44,690 nucleotides of DNA, taken from SHZI01 sp964407855. GTDB taxonomy: Bacteria > Pseudomonadota > Gammaproteobacteria > Steroidobacterales > GCA-2729495. The notes beneath the pieces were generated by a model, which did no database searches, was not told the origin of the DNA, and saw nothing but the letters and a program-made list of their open reading frames with translations. Below are positions 29,687 to 38,023 of this stretch, piece after piece. Where the stretch lies: the NCBI GenBank assembly GCA_964407855.1, contig CAYOXI010000015.1, positions 1 through 44,690 of the forward strand, given 5' to 3'. The translations under genes were made by a program, and so were the position numbers. The first letter of the stretch is position 1, and each line of letters opens with the position of its first letter.

Positions 29687-30259
29687 TCAGGCCAGCCCCC
29701 CCCAAGCCGCTTCCAGTTCGGCATCGGGATTGGCACCGGGGCCGGCTCCGGGTTCGAGATCCAGGCCACGCTGGTAGCGGCCACCGACGAACAGCAGCGG
29801 GGTGCGGCTGGAGTAGCTGAAGCGCCCAACTTCGCCCAGATGGATGACGTGGTCGCCCCCCGGAAAGCGCGCTGTCGCAACGCACTCGAGGCACGCGGCG
29901 GCACCTGCAAGCAATGGCACCCGACCGAGTCCGTCCGAGAACGCCACACCGGAAAACTTGTCTGGCCCTGCGCGAGCGAAGCGCCGGCAGAGATCAATCT
30001 GATCCTGCGCCAGTACGTTGACGGCGAAGTGGGTGACCGCCGTAAACACCGTGCGGCTGGGCGACGCCAGCGACTGGCTCCAGAGGATCAGACGGGGTAT
30101 CAGGGACACCGCAGCGAACGAGTTCACGGTCAGGCCGTGCGGCGTACCCTGCGGGTCGCGGGCGGTAATGACGGTGACCCCGGTTCCGAAGACACCCAGC
30201 GCATTGCGGAAGTCGCGGTCGGAGTTCAGTGTCGCCGCCATTCCGTCTCGCTCAGGCAT
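29687..30259 (-). CDS. flavin reductase (HpaC-like)
   Basis: The 190-residue protein is read from ATG 30259, which overlaps the end of the monooxygenase gene by 8 bp; ATG 30241 is also possible. It has the flavin-reductase-like split-barrel pattern: FRNALGVFGTGVTVITARD, HGLTVNSFAAVSLIPRLILWS, HFAVNVLAQDQ, and a late GDHVIHLGEV with the His typical of NADH:FMN reductases. These enzymes make free FMNH2 or FADH2 for two-component monooxygenases in the cytoplasm. Its operon partner is the LLM-class monooxygenase directly upstream. It could also serve the monooxygenase domain embedded in the NRPS 1.2 kb away; that is inference. The C-terminus is Gly/Pro-rich. Confidence 0.87.
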   Translation of the reverse strand: MPERDGMAATLNSDRDFRNALGVFGTGVTVITARDPQGTPHGLTVNSFAAVSLIPRLILWSQSLASPSRTVFTAVTHFAVNVLAQDQIDLCRRFARAGPDKFSGVAFSDGLGRVPLLAGAAACLECVATARFPGGDHVIHLGEVGRFSYSSRTPLLFVGGRYQRGLDLEPGAGPGANPDAELEAAWGGLA

Positions 30260-31186
30260 GCCTCGCGACCCGTTGCCCACTGGCTGCGATCGCCGCGTTA
30301 AGCCGCGGCATCACCTCGTCGGCCATCAGCTGCATCGACCGCTTCCCGAGCGCCGGATCGACCCAGTCGTGTCCAACGTAGAGTAGCGTGCCGAAGTCAC
30401 CAACCTGCTCGCGGAATTCCAGCAACTGTTGTGTGACCGTCTCCACCGAGCCGCAGATGACGAGGCGGCGGAGAACGTAATCAATGGTCACGTCCGCATC
30501 CGGCATGTTGCGGTCATGCTTGAAAACGTCGACGCGACCGCCGTTGACCAGCTTGCGCATGAACTGCCGGAAGTACTGTGTGTAAGGGCTGCCAGCCCCA
30601 TGTACATAGCGATGGGCCGTAGCGTCGTCATCCGCCACAAAGATGCTCCTGGCTACGCGCCAGTCCGCGGGATCGGCCACATGCCCCCCAGCCGCGCAGC
30701 CCTNNNNNNNNNNNNNNNNNNNNNNNNNNNNNNNNNNNNNNNNNNNNNNNNNNNNNNNNNNNNNNNNNNNNNNNNNNNNNNNNNNNNNNNNNNNNNNNNN
30801 NNNAACATCGCGGTCCGGTCGGCCGAGAGATTCTCGAACACCTCCATGTCGGACTTCAGGCCACCAGTGCTTATACCGAACAGCAGTCGTCCGTCGAGCA
30901 GGTGATCGAGCATCGCGACCTGGGCCGCAATCGCGGCCGGGTGGCCGTTCGGCAGGTTAACCGTACCGGTACCGAGGCGGATCCGGGTGGTCTCCCGTGC
31001 GAGGCTTGCCAGGAAGACGATGCAGGAGGTGACCGGCTCGGCCCGATCGCTGACATGCTCGCCCACGAACGCCTCGCTGTAGCCGAGCTGGTCTGCCAGG
31101 ACGATTGCCTCGCGATCCTCCGCGAGGCTCAGCGAGAGATCCTTCCCCGGCGGATGCAGGGGCATCGTGAAGAACCCGAGTTTCAT
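30252..31186 (-). CDS. LLM-class flavin-dependent monooxygenase, interrupted by an assembly gap
   Basis: ATG 31186 starts MKLGFFTMPLHPPGKDLSLSL and continues with YSEAFVGEHVSDRAEP, RIRLGTGTVNLPNGHPA and GISTGGLKSDMEVF, the N-terminal half of a luciferase-like (limonene monooxygenase-type) oxidoreductase. The C-terminal half, in another frame because the gap length is unknown, has ADPADWRVARSIFVADDDA, QYFRQFMRKLV and ICGSVETVTQQLLEFREQVG. Family members are about 350-400 residues; about 277 are visible here (127 plus 150), so roughly 80-110 are hidden by the 100 N. It should hydroxylate or Baeyer-Villiger-oxidise a small organic substrate with FMNH2 supplied by the overlapping flavin reductase. 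Substrate unknown. Confidence 0.85.
30704..30803. other. assembly gap, 100 N
   Basis: Exactly 100 N, the usual placeholder for a scaffold gap of unknown size. The reading frames on the two sides do not match, which fits an arbitrary gap length rather than a frameshift. Confidence 0.99.
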
Positions 31187-31485
31187 CGCGCGCCGGGCCG
31201 TCCATCTGTGGCGACCCCACACATCGAGTGGGCCGGGCCTGCCTGACCGTGGAACGGCGTCTGACGCGAGTCTAGGAAATCCAAACGCCCCATGCCACGA
31301 CTCTAGCAGCGCCGAGTCCCTGCCGCCAATGCCCGCGTCCCATTCCCGGGTATCGGCCCGACAACCGGCAGATCCCAAATGCCGGCGGTCAGCAGCTACT
31401 TCGATTGCGCTCGAATCACGTGCCGGCTGTCAGAGCGGCCCTGACCGGCAATGGTGACCGGCCCAGGCCTCATGGCCTGTAGACT
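31187..31485. other. intergenic stretch between TonB receptor and monooxygenase genes
   Basis: These 299 bp hold no supported gene. They should contain the promoter of the leftward monooxygenase-reductase operon. A short perfect hairpin, CAGGCC-TCAT-GGCCTG (31464-31479), lies just past the TonB receptor stop, but there is no T-run after it on the minus strand, so it is only a weak terminator candidate. Confidence 0.4.
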
Positions 31486-33657
31486 TCAGAACCAGACGCG
31501 CAGGGCGACGGTAAACAGGCGCGGCTGACCCAGAGTGCCGATGATGACCGTATCCTGGGGGATCAGCGGATTGAAGTTTGGGAATACCGTCACATCGGTG
31601 TAGTAATCCTCGTCAAACAGGTTCTCGATCCCTGCGGAGAGCTCCCAGCGTTCATTGGTGACGCCGGCGCGGAGCCCGAGAACCGTGTAATCCGGATTTT
31701 CCACCTCATTGGCGAGGTCTGCGTAGAAGTTGCCCTTGTACTGGGCATCTCCCCGGATGAACAGATCGAAGCTGTCTGTGATCGGACGCTGGTAATCGGC
31801 TGAGAAGGAAAAACTCCAGTCGTTGACATAAGGCGGTGTCAGTCCGCTCAGGTCGGTATCGTCGGCCAGCCTCGTCCCGCTGTCCCACTCGGCATCCACA
31901 TAGCCGGCGCCCAGCAGCAAGGTGAGGTTCTCCGTTGCCCGCCACGCCACGTCCACCTCGGCTCCATACTGCTTGGAGTCGCCGGCGTTGACGATGCCCT
32001 CGACGAAATCACCGGTGACCGGGTCTTGTGCCTGCAGCTCGAACTGCCGCTGGTTGTAGTCGATATAAAAGACGGCGGCTGTCAACGATACCAGGCCGTC
32101 AAAAAATCGACCCTTGAAACCCACCTCGAAGTTCGTGGCATCTTCGGCCTCGAAGCCGAACAGCTCGGTTGCCCCGTCGAAATTGGTCAGGTTAAAGCCG
32201 CCTGGCTCGAAGCCCTGCGACACGGTTGCGTAGAAATTGTTTTCATTGTCGTCGAGGAACCACGTCACCGAGGCGCGGGGCAGGATCTCGGTGTCATCCT
32301 GCTTGCCGGAGACCCCGCTGTCGCGGTTGGTGCTTTTGACTTCCCAGTTGTCGATGCGCAGGCCGGCACCGAACTCCACCGGTCCAGTGCGGTAGCTCGC
32401 ATTCAGGAAGGCCGCCTGCTGGGTCCGTTCCCGCGTACGGTTTTCGAAGGGGACGACATCCACGATCGTCGCTTCTTCCTCGGCGGTGGGGATTATGCCG
32501 TCGAACAGTGACGCACCGCCCCGGAAGATCAGTACCGAGTTGAGGTCATCCTTGAAGTTGACGTAGTAGAGGCCTGCCAGCCACTCGAAGGGCCCGGTGC
32601 CCGTAGAGGTGAAGCGCAGTTCCTGGCTGAAAACCTCAAGATCCTGGGGGCGGAACAGGTCAAGGATGAATTCCTGGGAAATATCCAGGTCGGTGAAGCG
32701 GTCCGTTTCCGTGTCGGTATAGGACGTCACCGAGGTCGTTGAGAAACGGTCGGCCTCATGGACGAGCTCCAGGGACGCGGCCAGGGTTTCACGGTCATGG
32801 CGCGGATTGGTGCTGAGGTCAATCCCGGAGGGAAACTCGAAGTCCGTGTCGAGCTCGAGGCTCCAGGGATCCTGCGGTGCATCCAGTTCATTCCAGCGGG
32901 CCGTTGCGAAGAGGCTCAGGCGCTCGGCCAGCGGTCCGGCCACGGCAATCCGCACCCCGCTTTCGTCACTGCGGCCAATATCGGGCTCGTTGGTGTTGAC
33001 GCCGCCGTTGGCCCGGACCGAATTGGGATTGGTCAGGTAGCCATCATTGCTGCTGCTGAAGCCGAAAAGCCGTGTTGCCCACCCTGAGTCACCGATCGGC
33101 AGGTTAAAGCTGGCCTCGACGTCCACGATGCCCTGCTGGCCTGTGGCAAGCCTCGCGGAGCCCGCCAGTTCGTCGGCGTCGGGACGAACGGTCACGAACT
33201 TCACTGCACCGCCGATATTGCTGCCACCGTACAGCGTGCCCTGGGGGCCCTTCAGCACTTCGATGCGCTCAAGGTCACCAAAGCGTGACGAGGCGTCCGA
33301 GAACACCTGCACGTCGTCCACATAGAACCCCACGCCCTGTGTGTTGCCGAAGGAGCCAATGCCACGGATCGTGGCGTTGGGGAACCCGTCTGTCCGGGTC
33401 GACAGATTCAGGTTCGGAACCAGCAGGCCAACGTCGTCCAGCCTGGTGATGCCGGCGCGTTCAATCGTCTCTGCCGAGATGGCCCGGAGGGACTCCGGAA
33501 TTTCGAAGATGGTCTCCGCCCGCTTGCGTGCAGTGACCAGGATCTCGTCGGGATCGGCTGCAGCCCCCGCCTCCTGGGCCGGGGCGGTGCCGGAAACGCA
33601 GGTGAGGGCCGACGTCAAGGCCAGCCCCACATAGGTGCGTGTCGTGGTCCGCGTCAT
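31486..33657 (-). CDS. TonB-dependent outer-membrane receptor
   Basis: The start is ATG 33657; the frame continues to 33894 without family similarity. The 723-residue protein has a signal peptide (MTRTTTRTYVGLALTSALTC to GTAPAQ), a TonB box and plug start (DEILVTARKRAETIFEIPES), plug signatures IRGIGSFGNTQGVGFYVDDV and RIEVLKGPQGTLYGGSNIGG, a 22-strand-barrel-like remainder, and the C-terminal signature PRLFTVALRVWF with terminal Phe. It resembles the broad class of TonB receptors used in many oligotrophic proteobacteria for organic substrates rather than a dedicated siderophore receptor, but the ligand cannot be read. It lies divergent from gloA and next to an oxidative gene pair. Confidence 0.93.
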   Translation of the reverse strand: MTRTTTRTYVGLALTSALTCVSGTAPAQEAGAAADPDEILVTARKRAETIFEIPESLRAISAETIERAGITRLDDVGLLVPNLNLSTRTDGFPNATIRGIGSFGNTQGVGFYVDDVQVFSDASSRFGDLERIEVLKGPQGTLYGGSNIGGAVKFVTVRPDADELAGSARLATGQQGIVDVEASFNLPIGDSGWATRLFGFSSSNDGYLTNPNSVRANGGVNTNEPDIGRSDESGVRIAVAGPLAERLSLFATARWNELDAPQDPWSLELDTDFEFPSGIDLSTNPRHDRETLAASLELVHEADRFSTTSVTSYTDTETDRFTDLDISQEFILDLFRPQDLEVFSQELRFTSTGTGPFEWLAGLYYVNFKDDLNSVLIFRGGASLFDGIIPTAEEEATIVDVVPFENRTRERTQQAAFLNASYRTGPVEFGAGLRIDNWEVKSTNRDSGVSGKQDDTEILPRASVTWFLDDNENNFYATVSQGFEPGGFNLTNFDGATELFGFEAEDATNFEVGFKGRFFDGLVSLTAAVFYIDYNQRQFELQAQDPVTGDFVEGIVNAGDSKQYGAEVDVAWRATENLTLLLGAGYVDAEWDSGTRLADDTDLSGLTPPYVNDWSFSFSADYQRPITDSFDLFIRGDAQYKGNFYADLANEVENPDYTVLGLRAGVTNERWELSAGIENLFDEDYYTDVTVFPNFNPLIPQDTVIIGTLGQPRLFTVALRVWF

Positions 33658-33929
33658 GCTTCGATCCCCCGGCAATGCTGAACGAGAATCAGTCTGGCCC
33701 GGCCCGGGGGATCCTTCATTGCCAGGCACGCAACCGAGTCGCCCTCGCGTGCAAGTGGGGCCGGGCCTGCTTGTTGCTTTTTTGCCAAGCTCGCAAGGCT
33801 TCCCTCCCGGCATGGTCACCTGCGCCGCCAGGCAAGCGCCATCCGGACGGCAAGTGCTAGCGTGAGCGGGCGACAGGCATGCCGTTCCCGGCATGTCCGT
33901 ACCACATCAGTGTCCGGAGGATAGCGACG

Positions 33930-34242
33930 ATGACGTCACGGGAAGCAGTGCCGAAGGCGGTGATCGGGGAACTGGCGACCACACCGGCGCCGGAGACCCG
34001 TGAGTACATCCTGAACCAGACCATGATCCGCGTGCAGGATCCGGCGCGCTCCCTGGCCTTCTACACAGGCGTCCTCGGCATGACANNNNNNNNNNNNNNN
34101 NNNNNNNNNNNNNNNNNNNNNNNNNNNNNNNNNNNNNNNNNNNNNNNNNNNNNNNNNNNNNNNNNNNNNNNNNNNNNNNNNNNNNGGCTACTGGATCGAG
34201 ATCCTGTCACCCGCCAGCGCCCCGCAGGTGGTCGGCCTCTAG
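33930..34242 (+). CDS. gloA: glyoxalase I (lactoylglutathione lyase), interrupted by an assembly gap
   Basis: ATG 33930 follows GGAGG (33916-33920). The visible N-terminus ends EYILNQTMIRVQDPARSLAF plus YTGVLGMT, the start of the long-form glyoxalase I (VOC fold), with the Gln of LNQTM as a metal ligand. After the 100 N gap the frame ends GYWIEILSP and PQVVGL, the usual C-terminus (DGYWIEI) holding the last metal-ligand Glu. Only about 70 residues are visible; the long form has about 180, so roughly 100 or more are hidden. The enzyme turns the methylglyoxal-glutathione hemithioacetal into S-lactoylglutathione. Its stop overlaps the end of the convergent AraC gene by 4 bp. Confidence 0.87.
34086..34185. 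other. assembly gap, 100 N
   Basis: A second run of exactly 100 N, inside gloA. By chance the reading frame is preserved across it, but the real missing length must be larger, judging by the family length. Confidence 0.99.
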
Positions 34243-35198
34243 GCTTGTGGTGCCTGCCGGCGGCAGAACTCCCGGGGCGATGCACCGAATTCCTGTTTGA
34301 AGCGGCGGCTGAAGTGCGTCACATCATTGAAGCCGCAGCCGATTGCCACGTCGATGAGCTTGCGGGGTGGGATCAGCGGGTTTTCCAGGTCGCGGCGGCA
34401 CCGGTTCAGGCGTTCCCGGATGATGAACTGCCGGACGCTGGTGCCGGTGCCCTCAAAGAGCCAGTGCAGGTAACGCACCGAAATCCGGTTGGCTCCCGCG
34501 ATGCGGGCCGGGGAAAGGTCCGGCTCGGTGAGGTGCTCCTCGATATACCGGCGGACCCGCGCCAGGTGCACATCCCGATGCGACTGTGGCGTTCCGGGAG
34601 CGCCCAGATCCAGCGAGTTCACCAGCAGCCCGATCGTCGTTTCGATCAGGGCATCGCACTGGTTGAAGCCGTCCGGTTGCCGGATCGGCGAGAGGGACTC
34701 CATATAGCCGGCGAGCAGGCTGCCGGCAGCGGATTCAGGTGTCAGTTGCCGGCGAATCCCCTGCCAGGTGTCAGGCAGCCAGCGCCGGAACCGGTTGAGC
34801 GGCAGCATGACGGAGATCTTGTGCAGCCGCCGGGTTACGCGGAAATCCATCGGCTGGGTGCTGTCCCAGACGAAGATGTCGCCGGCTCCCAGCGAGTATT
34901 CCTCGCCGCCAAACCGGATCTGTTCCTCGCCAGCCAGGACCAGCTGGAGCGCCAGGAAGTCTGGCTCGTCAGACCGGATCTCCGACCGTCCCCGGCTGGC
35001 GGCGCAGGGATCGCAGATGCACTCGATGACGCTGAAGTTCTGCAGGGAGCGATGTTCGGCGCTGGCAGAAAATGACGCGTCGTGCGGGCGGGCGCTTGCC
35101 CAGCGGCCATACAGCCGGCACAGCGCTTCGTCCCAGGCCTCGTAACGCTGCCGGGCCTCAAAGCTGTCGGTCGACCAGGTCTGGTGCACGCTCGCCAT
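34239..35198 (-). CDS. AraC-family transcriptional regulator
   Basis: The 319-residue protein has an N-terminal ligand or AraC_binding_2-like region (SEIRSDEPDFLALQLVLAGE, YSLGAGDIFVWDSTQPMDFR) and a C-terminal pair of helix-turn-helices: LSPARIAGANRISVRYLHWL and LIDVAIGCGFNDVTHFSRRF followed by FGASPREFCRR, the AraC signature. The N-terminal pattern is close to FeaR-like activators of aromatic or amine catabolism. It is divergent from the cupin gene, so the cupin is its likeliest target, and it may also control the TonB receptor or monooxygenase operon. Its 3' end overlaps gloA by 4 bp. Confidence 0.92.
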   Translation of the reverse strand: MASVHQTWSTDSFEARQRYEAWDEALCRLYGRWASARPHDASFSASAEHRSLQNFSVIECICDPCAASRGRSEIRSDEPDFLALQLVLAGEEQIRFGGEEYSLGAGDIFVWDSTQPMDFRVTRRLHKISVMLPLNRFRRWLPDTWQGIRRQLTPESAAGSLLAGYMESLSPIRQPDGFNQCDALIETTIGLLVNSLDLGAPGTPQSHRDVHLARVRRYIEEHLTEPDLSPARIAGANRISVRYLHWLFEGTGTSVRQFIIRERLNRCRRDLENPLIPPRKLIDVAIGCGFNDVTHFSRRFKQEFGASPREFCRRQAPQA

Positions 35199-35433
35199 TG
35201 TTCGCCGGAGCGTACACCAGCTCCCCCGTATTGCCCACCGGCGGGGCGGCCACCGCCGGGGAGCGCTCCCGAATAGTGCAGTCGAGGCCCCGGGAAGCGG
35301 ATTTGCACGCTGCGAGAAGATGTTCCTTCAATACCTGCCTGCCTGGCAGGTCCAGGTTGCATCCGGAGCAAGGCGCCGGCCGGACGCAACGCCCACGATG
35401 GCAATACCGATCAGTGAACGCAGGAGACCGGGT
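35199..35433. promoter_or_regulatory. divergent region between AraC regulator and cupin gene
   Basis: The 235 bp between the two divergent starts should carry both promoters and any AraC-type operator. I could not pick out a paired direct repeat with confidence. Confidence 0.25.
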
Positions 35434-35910
35434 ATGGCGACGAAGCAGCTCGACAACTACGCCAGTCATGAGCCCCTTGAGGGCGAGTACGTCCAGATCG
35501 ATGCGATCGACTGGCAGCCGTTCCCCGCGGCCCTTTCGGAGGGGGGCATCCGCTGGAAGCTGCTGCATGTGGCGCCGGAAGTGGGCGCCTGGACCGCCAT
35601 GTTCGACTGCCCCAAGGGCTCGTCCTTTGCGCGACACATTCACATCGGGCCGGGGGAGTACTACCTGACACGGGGCAGGATGGAGGTGCGGGGCGGCAAG
35701 GCGCAGGGCGGGGCGACGGCGGTTGCCCCGTGCTACGGCTACGAGGCCTGCAATGCACGGCACGACCAGACCTACTTCCCGGAGGCCGGCGAGTTCTACA
35801 TGACCTTCCTCGGACCCCTCAATTTCATCGACGAAGACGGCACCACCCGGGCGCTGGTCACCTGGGAGCAGGCCCAGGCCCTCTGGCTGCAGCAGATCGG
35901 CGCGTCCTGA
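35434..35910 (+). CDS. cupin-domain protein (dihydroxyacetophenone-dioxygenase-like)
   Basis: The start is ATG 35434 with AGGAG at 35422-35426; the longer frame from 35320 lacks a ribosome-binding site. The 158-residue protein has one cupin fold with FARHIHIGPGEYYLTRGRME, which gives the first cupin motif (two His, a later Glu) and thus a metal site. The downstream GEFYMTFLGPLNFIDEDG is shared with small cupins annotated as 2,4'-dihydroxyacetophenone dioxygenase or ChrR-like. It may be a dioxygenase for a beta-diketone or aromatic ketone. Its neighbour AraC gene suggests substrate-induced expression. Confidence 0.72.
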   Translation: MATKQLDNYASHEPLEGEYVQIDAIDWQPFPAALSEGGIRWKLLHVAPEVGAWTAMFDCPKGSSFARHIHIGPGEYYLTRGRMEVRGGKAQGGATAVAPCYGYEACNARHDQTYFPEAGEFYMTFLGPLNFIDEDGTTRALVTWEQAQALWLQQIGAS

Positions 35911-35990
35911 TCCGACGGCGGGGAACGCGAAAGCCCCAATCGGCTCCTGGCCCTGTATCCTCATCACCAATCAAGTGCACGAGGTGATGT

Positions 35991-37073
35991 ATGGCGCAGG
36001 ACAGCGACTGGCTGAAGAAGGTCATGACCGGCAAGGGCTGGCACGAACAGGGTAACGGCCGCCGACCCCCGGGCGGCACTCCGCCGGAGGGTCCACCCGT
36101 GTTCGGCGGGCAACAGCCCTCGCCCCGCAACCTGCTTGCGATCGGCGGGATCATCATTGCGCTCTGGGCCGCGTGGAGCACCATCTATACCGTACAGCCG
36201 GAGCAGCGGGCGGTCATCAAACGGCTGGGCCGGGTGATCGGCATCGCCGACCCGGGCCTGCATTTCCGCATCCCGTTCGGTATCGACACCGTGCAGTTTG
36301 TGGCCACCGAACGGGTACTGAAGGAGGAGTTCGGCTTCCGCACCGAGGCCCGCACCACGGACGGACGCAGCGCCTTCTCGGAGGTGGACTTCACCAGTGA
36401 GTCGCTGATGCTGACCGGCGACCTGAACGTCATCGATGTGGAATGGGTGGTGCAGTACCGGATCGCCGATCCGATCAAGTTTCTGTACGCCATGCGCGAG
36501 CCCACCCGTACTCTGCGGGACATCTCCGAGTCGGTTATGCGCCGGGTTGTAGGCAACCGGATCGGCAGCGAGGTTCTGACCACCGGCCGCGTCGAGATCG
36601 CCACGACGGGCCGCGACGAAATCCAGGCGGCCATGAACAAGTACGAAAACGGCATCCAGGTGATCACGGTGGAGCTCCAGAACGTGGTGCCTCCGCCGCG
36701 GGTCCAGCCGGCCTTCAACGAAGTCAATGAGGCCCGGCAGGAAAGGGAACGCATGATCAACGAGGCCAACAAGCAGGCCAACCAGGTGATTCCCCGCGCG
36801 GAGGGCGAAGCCAACCGGCTGATCTCCGAGGCGGAGGGCTATGCGACCGAGCGGGTCAACCGGGCGCTTGGCGAGACCTCGCGTTTCGACGCGGTGCTGG
36901 CCGAGTACCGCAATGCACCGGACGTCACCCGCTCCCGCCTTTTCCTGGAGACTGTCCGGCAGACACTGCCCAGGGTCGGCTCGGTGCTGGTGGTGCAGGG
37001 TGGCCAGGTGCCGCCACTGCCCCTGCTTAACCTGCGCGATGCGCAGCCTGCCGCACGGGAGGGCACCCGGTGA
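35991..37073 (+). CDS. hflK: FtsH protease modulator HflK
   Basis: The 360-residue protein has the HflK order: a Gly/Pro-rich cytoplasmic start (GRRPPGGTPPEGPPVFGG), one membrane helix at about 48-66 (LLAIGGIIIALWAAWSTIY), then the periplasmic SPFH/band 7 domain beginning VQPEQRAVIKRLGRV and GLHFRIPF, and a coiled-coil-like ERMINEANKQANQVIPRAEG. HflK and HflC form the large cage that surrounds and restrains the FtsH protease. The gene overlaps hflC by GTGA (37070-37073). The first 60 residues are shorter than in E. coli HflK. Confidence 0.96.
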   Translation: MAQDSDWLKKVMTGKGWHEQGNGRRPPGGTPPEGPPVFGGQQPSPRNLLAIGGIIIALWAAWSTIYTVQPEQRAVIKRLGRVIGIADPGLHFRIPFGIDTVQFVATERVLKEEFGFRTEARTTDGRSAFSEVDFTSESLMLTGDLNVIDVEWVVQYRIADPIKFLYAMREPTRTLRDISESVMRRVVGNRIGSEVLTTGRVEIATTGRDEIQAAMNKYENGIQVITVELQNVVPPPRVQPAFNEVNEARQERERMINEANKQANQVIPRAEGEANRLISEAEGYATERVNRALGETSRFDAVLAEYRNAPDVTRSRLFLETVRQTLPRVGSVLVVQGGQVPPLPLLNLRDAQPAAREGTR

Positions 37074-38023
37074 ACAACCGTATACGCATCCCGGCCATCC
37101 TCCTTCTGGTCATCGCCTTCGTGGCGTGGAACTCGGCCTTCATCATCGACCAGTCCCAGCAGGGCATCATCGTGCAGTTCGGCGAGCCCATCGGTGGCCC
37201 GATTGACGAGCCAGGACTGCACTGGCGCGTACCCTTCATCCAGGAGGTGCGGCGTTTTGACCGGCGCCTGCTGGCCTGGGATGGCGACGTCAGCCAGATC
37301 CCGACCCTGGGCCGCGAGTTCATCATCGTGGACACCACTGCCCGCTGGCGGATCGCTGACCCGCTGCAGTTCCTGCAATCCGTCCGGGACGAGGCCGGCG
37401 CCAGGACGCGGCTGGACGACATCATCGACTCGGTGGCCCGGGACATTGTCTCGGGTACTGACATTGAGGAGATCGTCCGGTCCGCCGACTGGTCGGTGGA
37501 TGTGGCCGGCGTGGTCGCCGAGGAGGGTATCGAACTGGCGGAGGCGGACCTCGAGAAGCCCCAGAAGGGCCGCGGCCAGCTGGAACGCGAGATGCTCCAG
37601 GCGGCCTCGCGGTTGATGCCCGGACTCGGCATCGAGCTCGTGGATGTGCGTATCAAGCGGCTCAACTACATTGACTCGGTGGGTCGCCAGGTGGAGACGC
37701 GGATGATCTCCGAGCGCCAGAGCATCGCCGAGCGCTTCCGGTCCGAAGGTCAGGGGCGCAGCCAGGAGATCCTCGGCAACATGGAGCGGGAACTCCGGGA
37801 GATCCGCTCTGAGGCCGAGCGGCGCGCTGCCGAGATCCGGGGCCGGGGTGACGCGGAAGCAACCCGGATCTATGGCCTGTCCTACGGCAAGGATCCGGAG
37901 TTCTACACCTTCTTCAAGACCCTCGAGAGCTACGATGCGCTGGGGGAGAACACCACCCTGATGATCGATGCGAAGTCGGAGTTCTTCCGTTACATCGAAT
38001 CTACCCGGCGACGCTCACCCTGA
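37070..38023 (+). CDS. hflC: FtsH protease modulator HflC
   Basis: The start is GTG 37070, overlapping hflK. The 317-residue protein has an N-terminal membrane helix (IRIPAILLLVIAFVAWNSAF), then the SPFH signature VDQSQQGIIVQFGEP-like stretch (here IIDQSQQGIIVQFGEP), GLHWRVPF, and the late HflC features GIELVDVRIKRLNY and RSEGQGRSQEILGNMEREL, followed by FYTFFKTLESYDA. It is the partner of HflK at the inner membrane. Its 3' end overlaps the convergent oxidoreductase gene by 9 bp (38015-38023). Confidence 0.96.
   Translation: MNNRIRIPAILLLVIAFVAWNSAFIIDQSQQGIIVQFGEPIGGPIDEPGLHWRVPFIQEVRRFDRRLLAWDGDVSQIPTLGREFIIVDTTARWRIADPLQFLQSVRDEAGARTRLDDIIDSVARDIVSGTDIEEIVRSADWSVDVAGVVAEEGIELAEADLEKPQKGRGQLEREMLQAASRLMPGLGIELVDVRIKRLNYIDSVGRQVETRMISERQSIAERFRSEGQGRSQEILGNMERELREIRSEAERRAAEIRGRGDAEATRIYGLSYGKDPEFYTFFKTLESYDALGENTTLMIDAKSEFFRYIESTRRRSP

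Noticed and set aside
30252..30703. Frameshifted or split monooxygenase gene
   Set aside because: The frame difference on the two sides of the 100 N is explained by unknown gap length, not by mutation.
31464..31479. Hairpin CAGGCC-TCAT-GGCCTG as a terminator of the TonB receptor gene
   Set aside because: Only six base pairs and no T-run follows on the minus strand.
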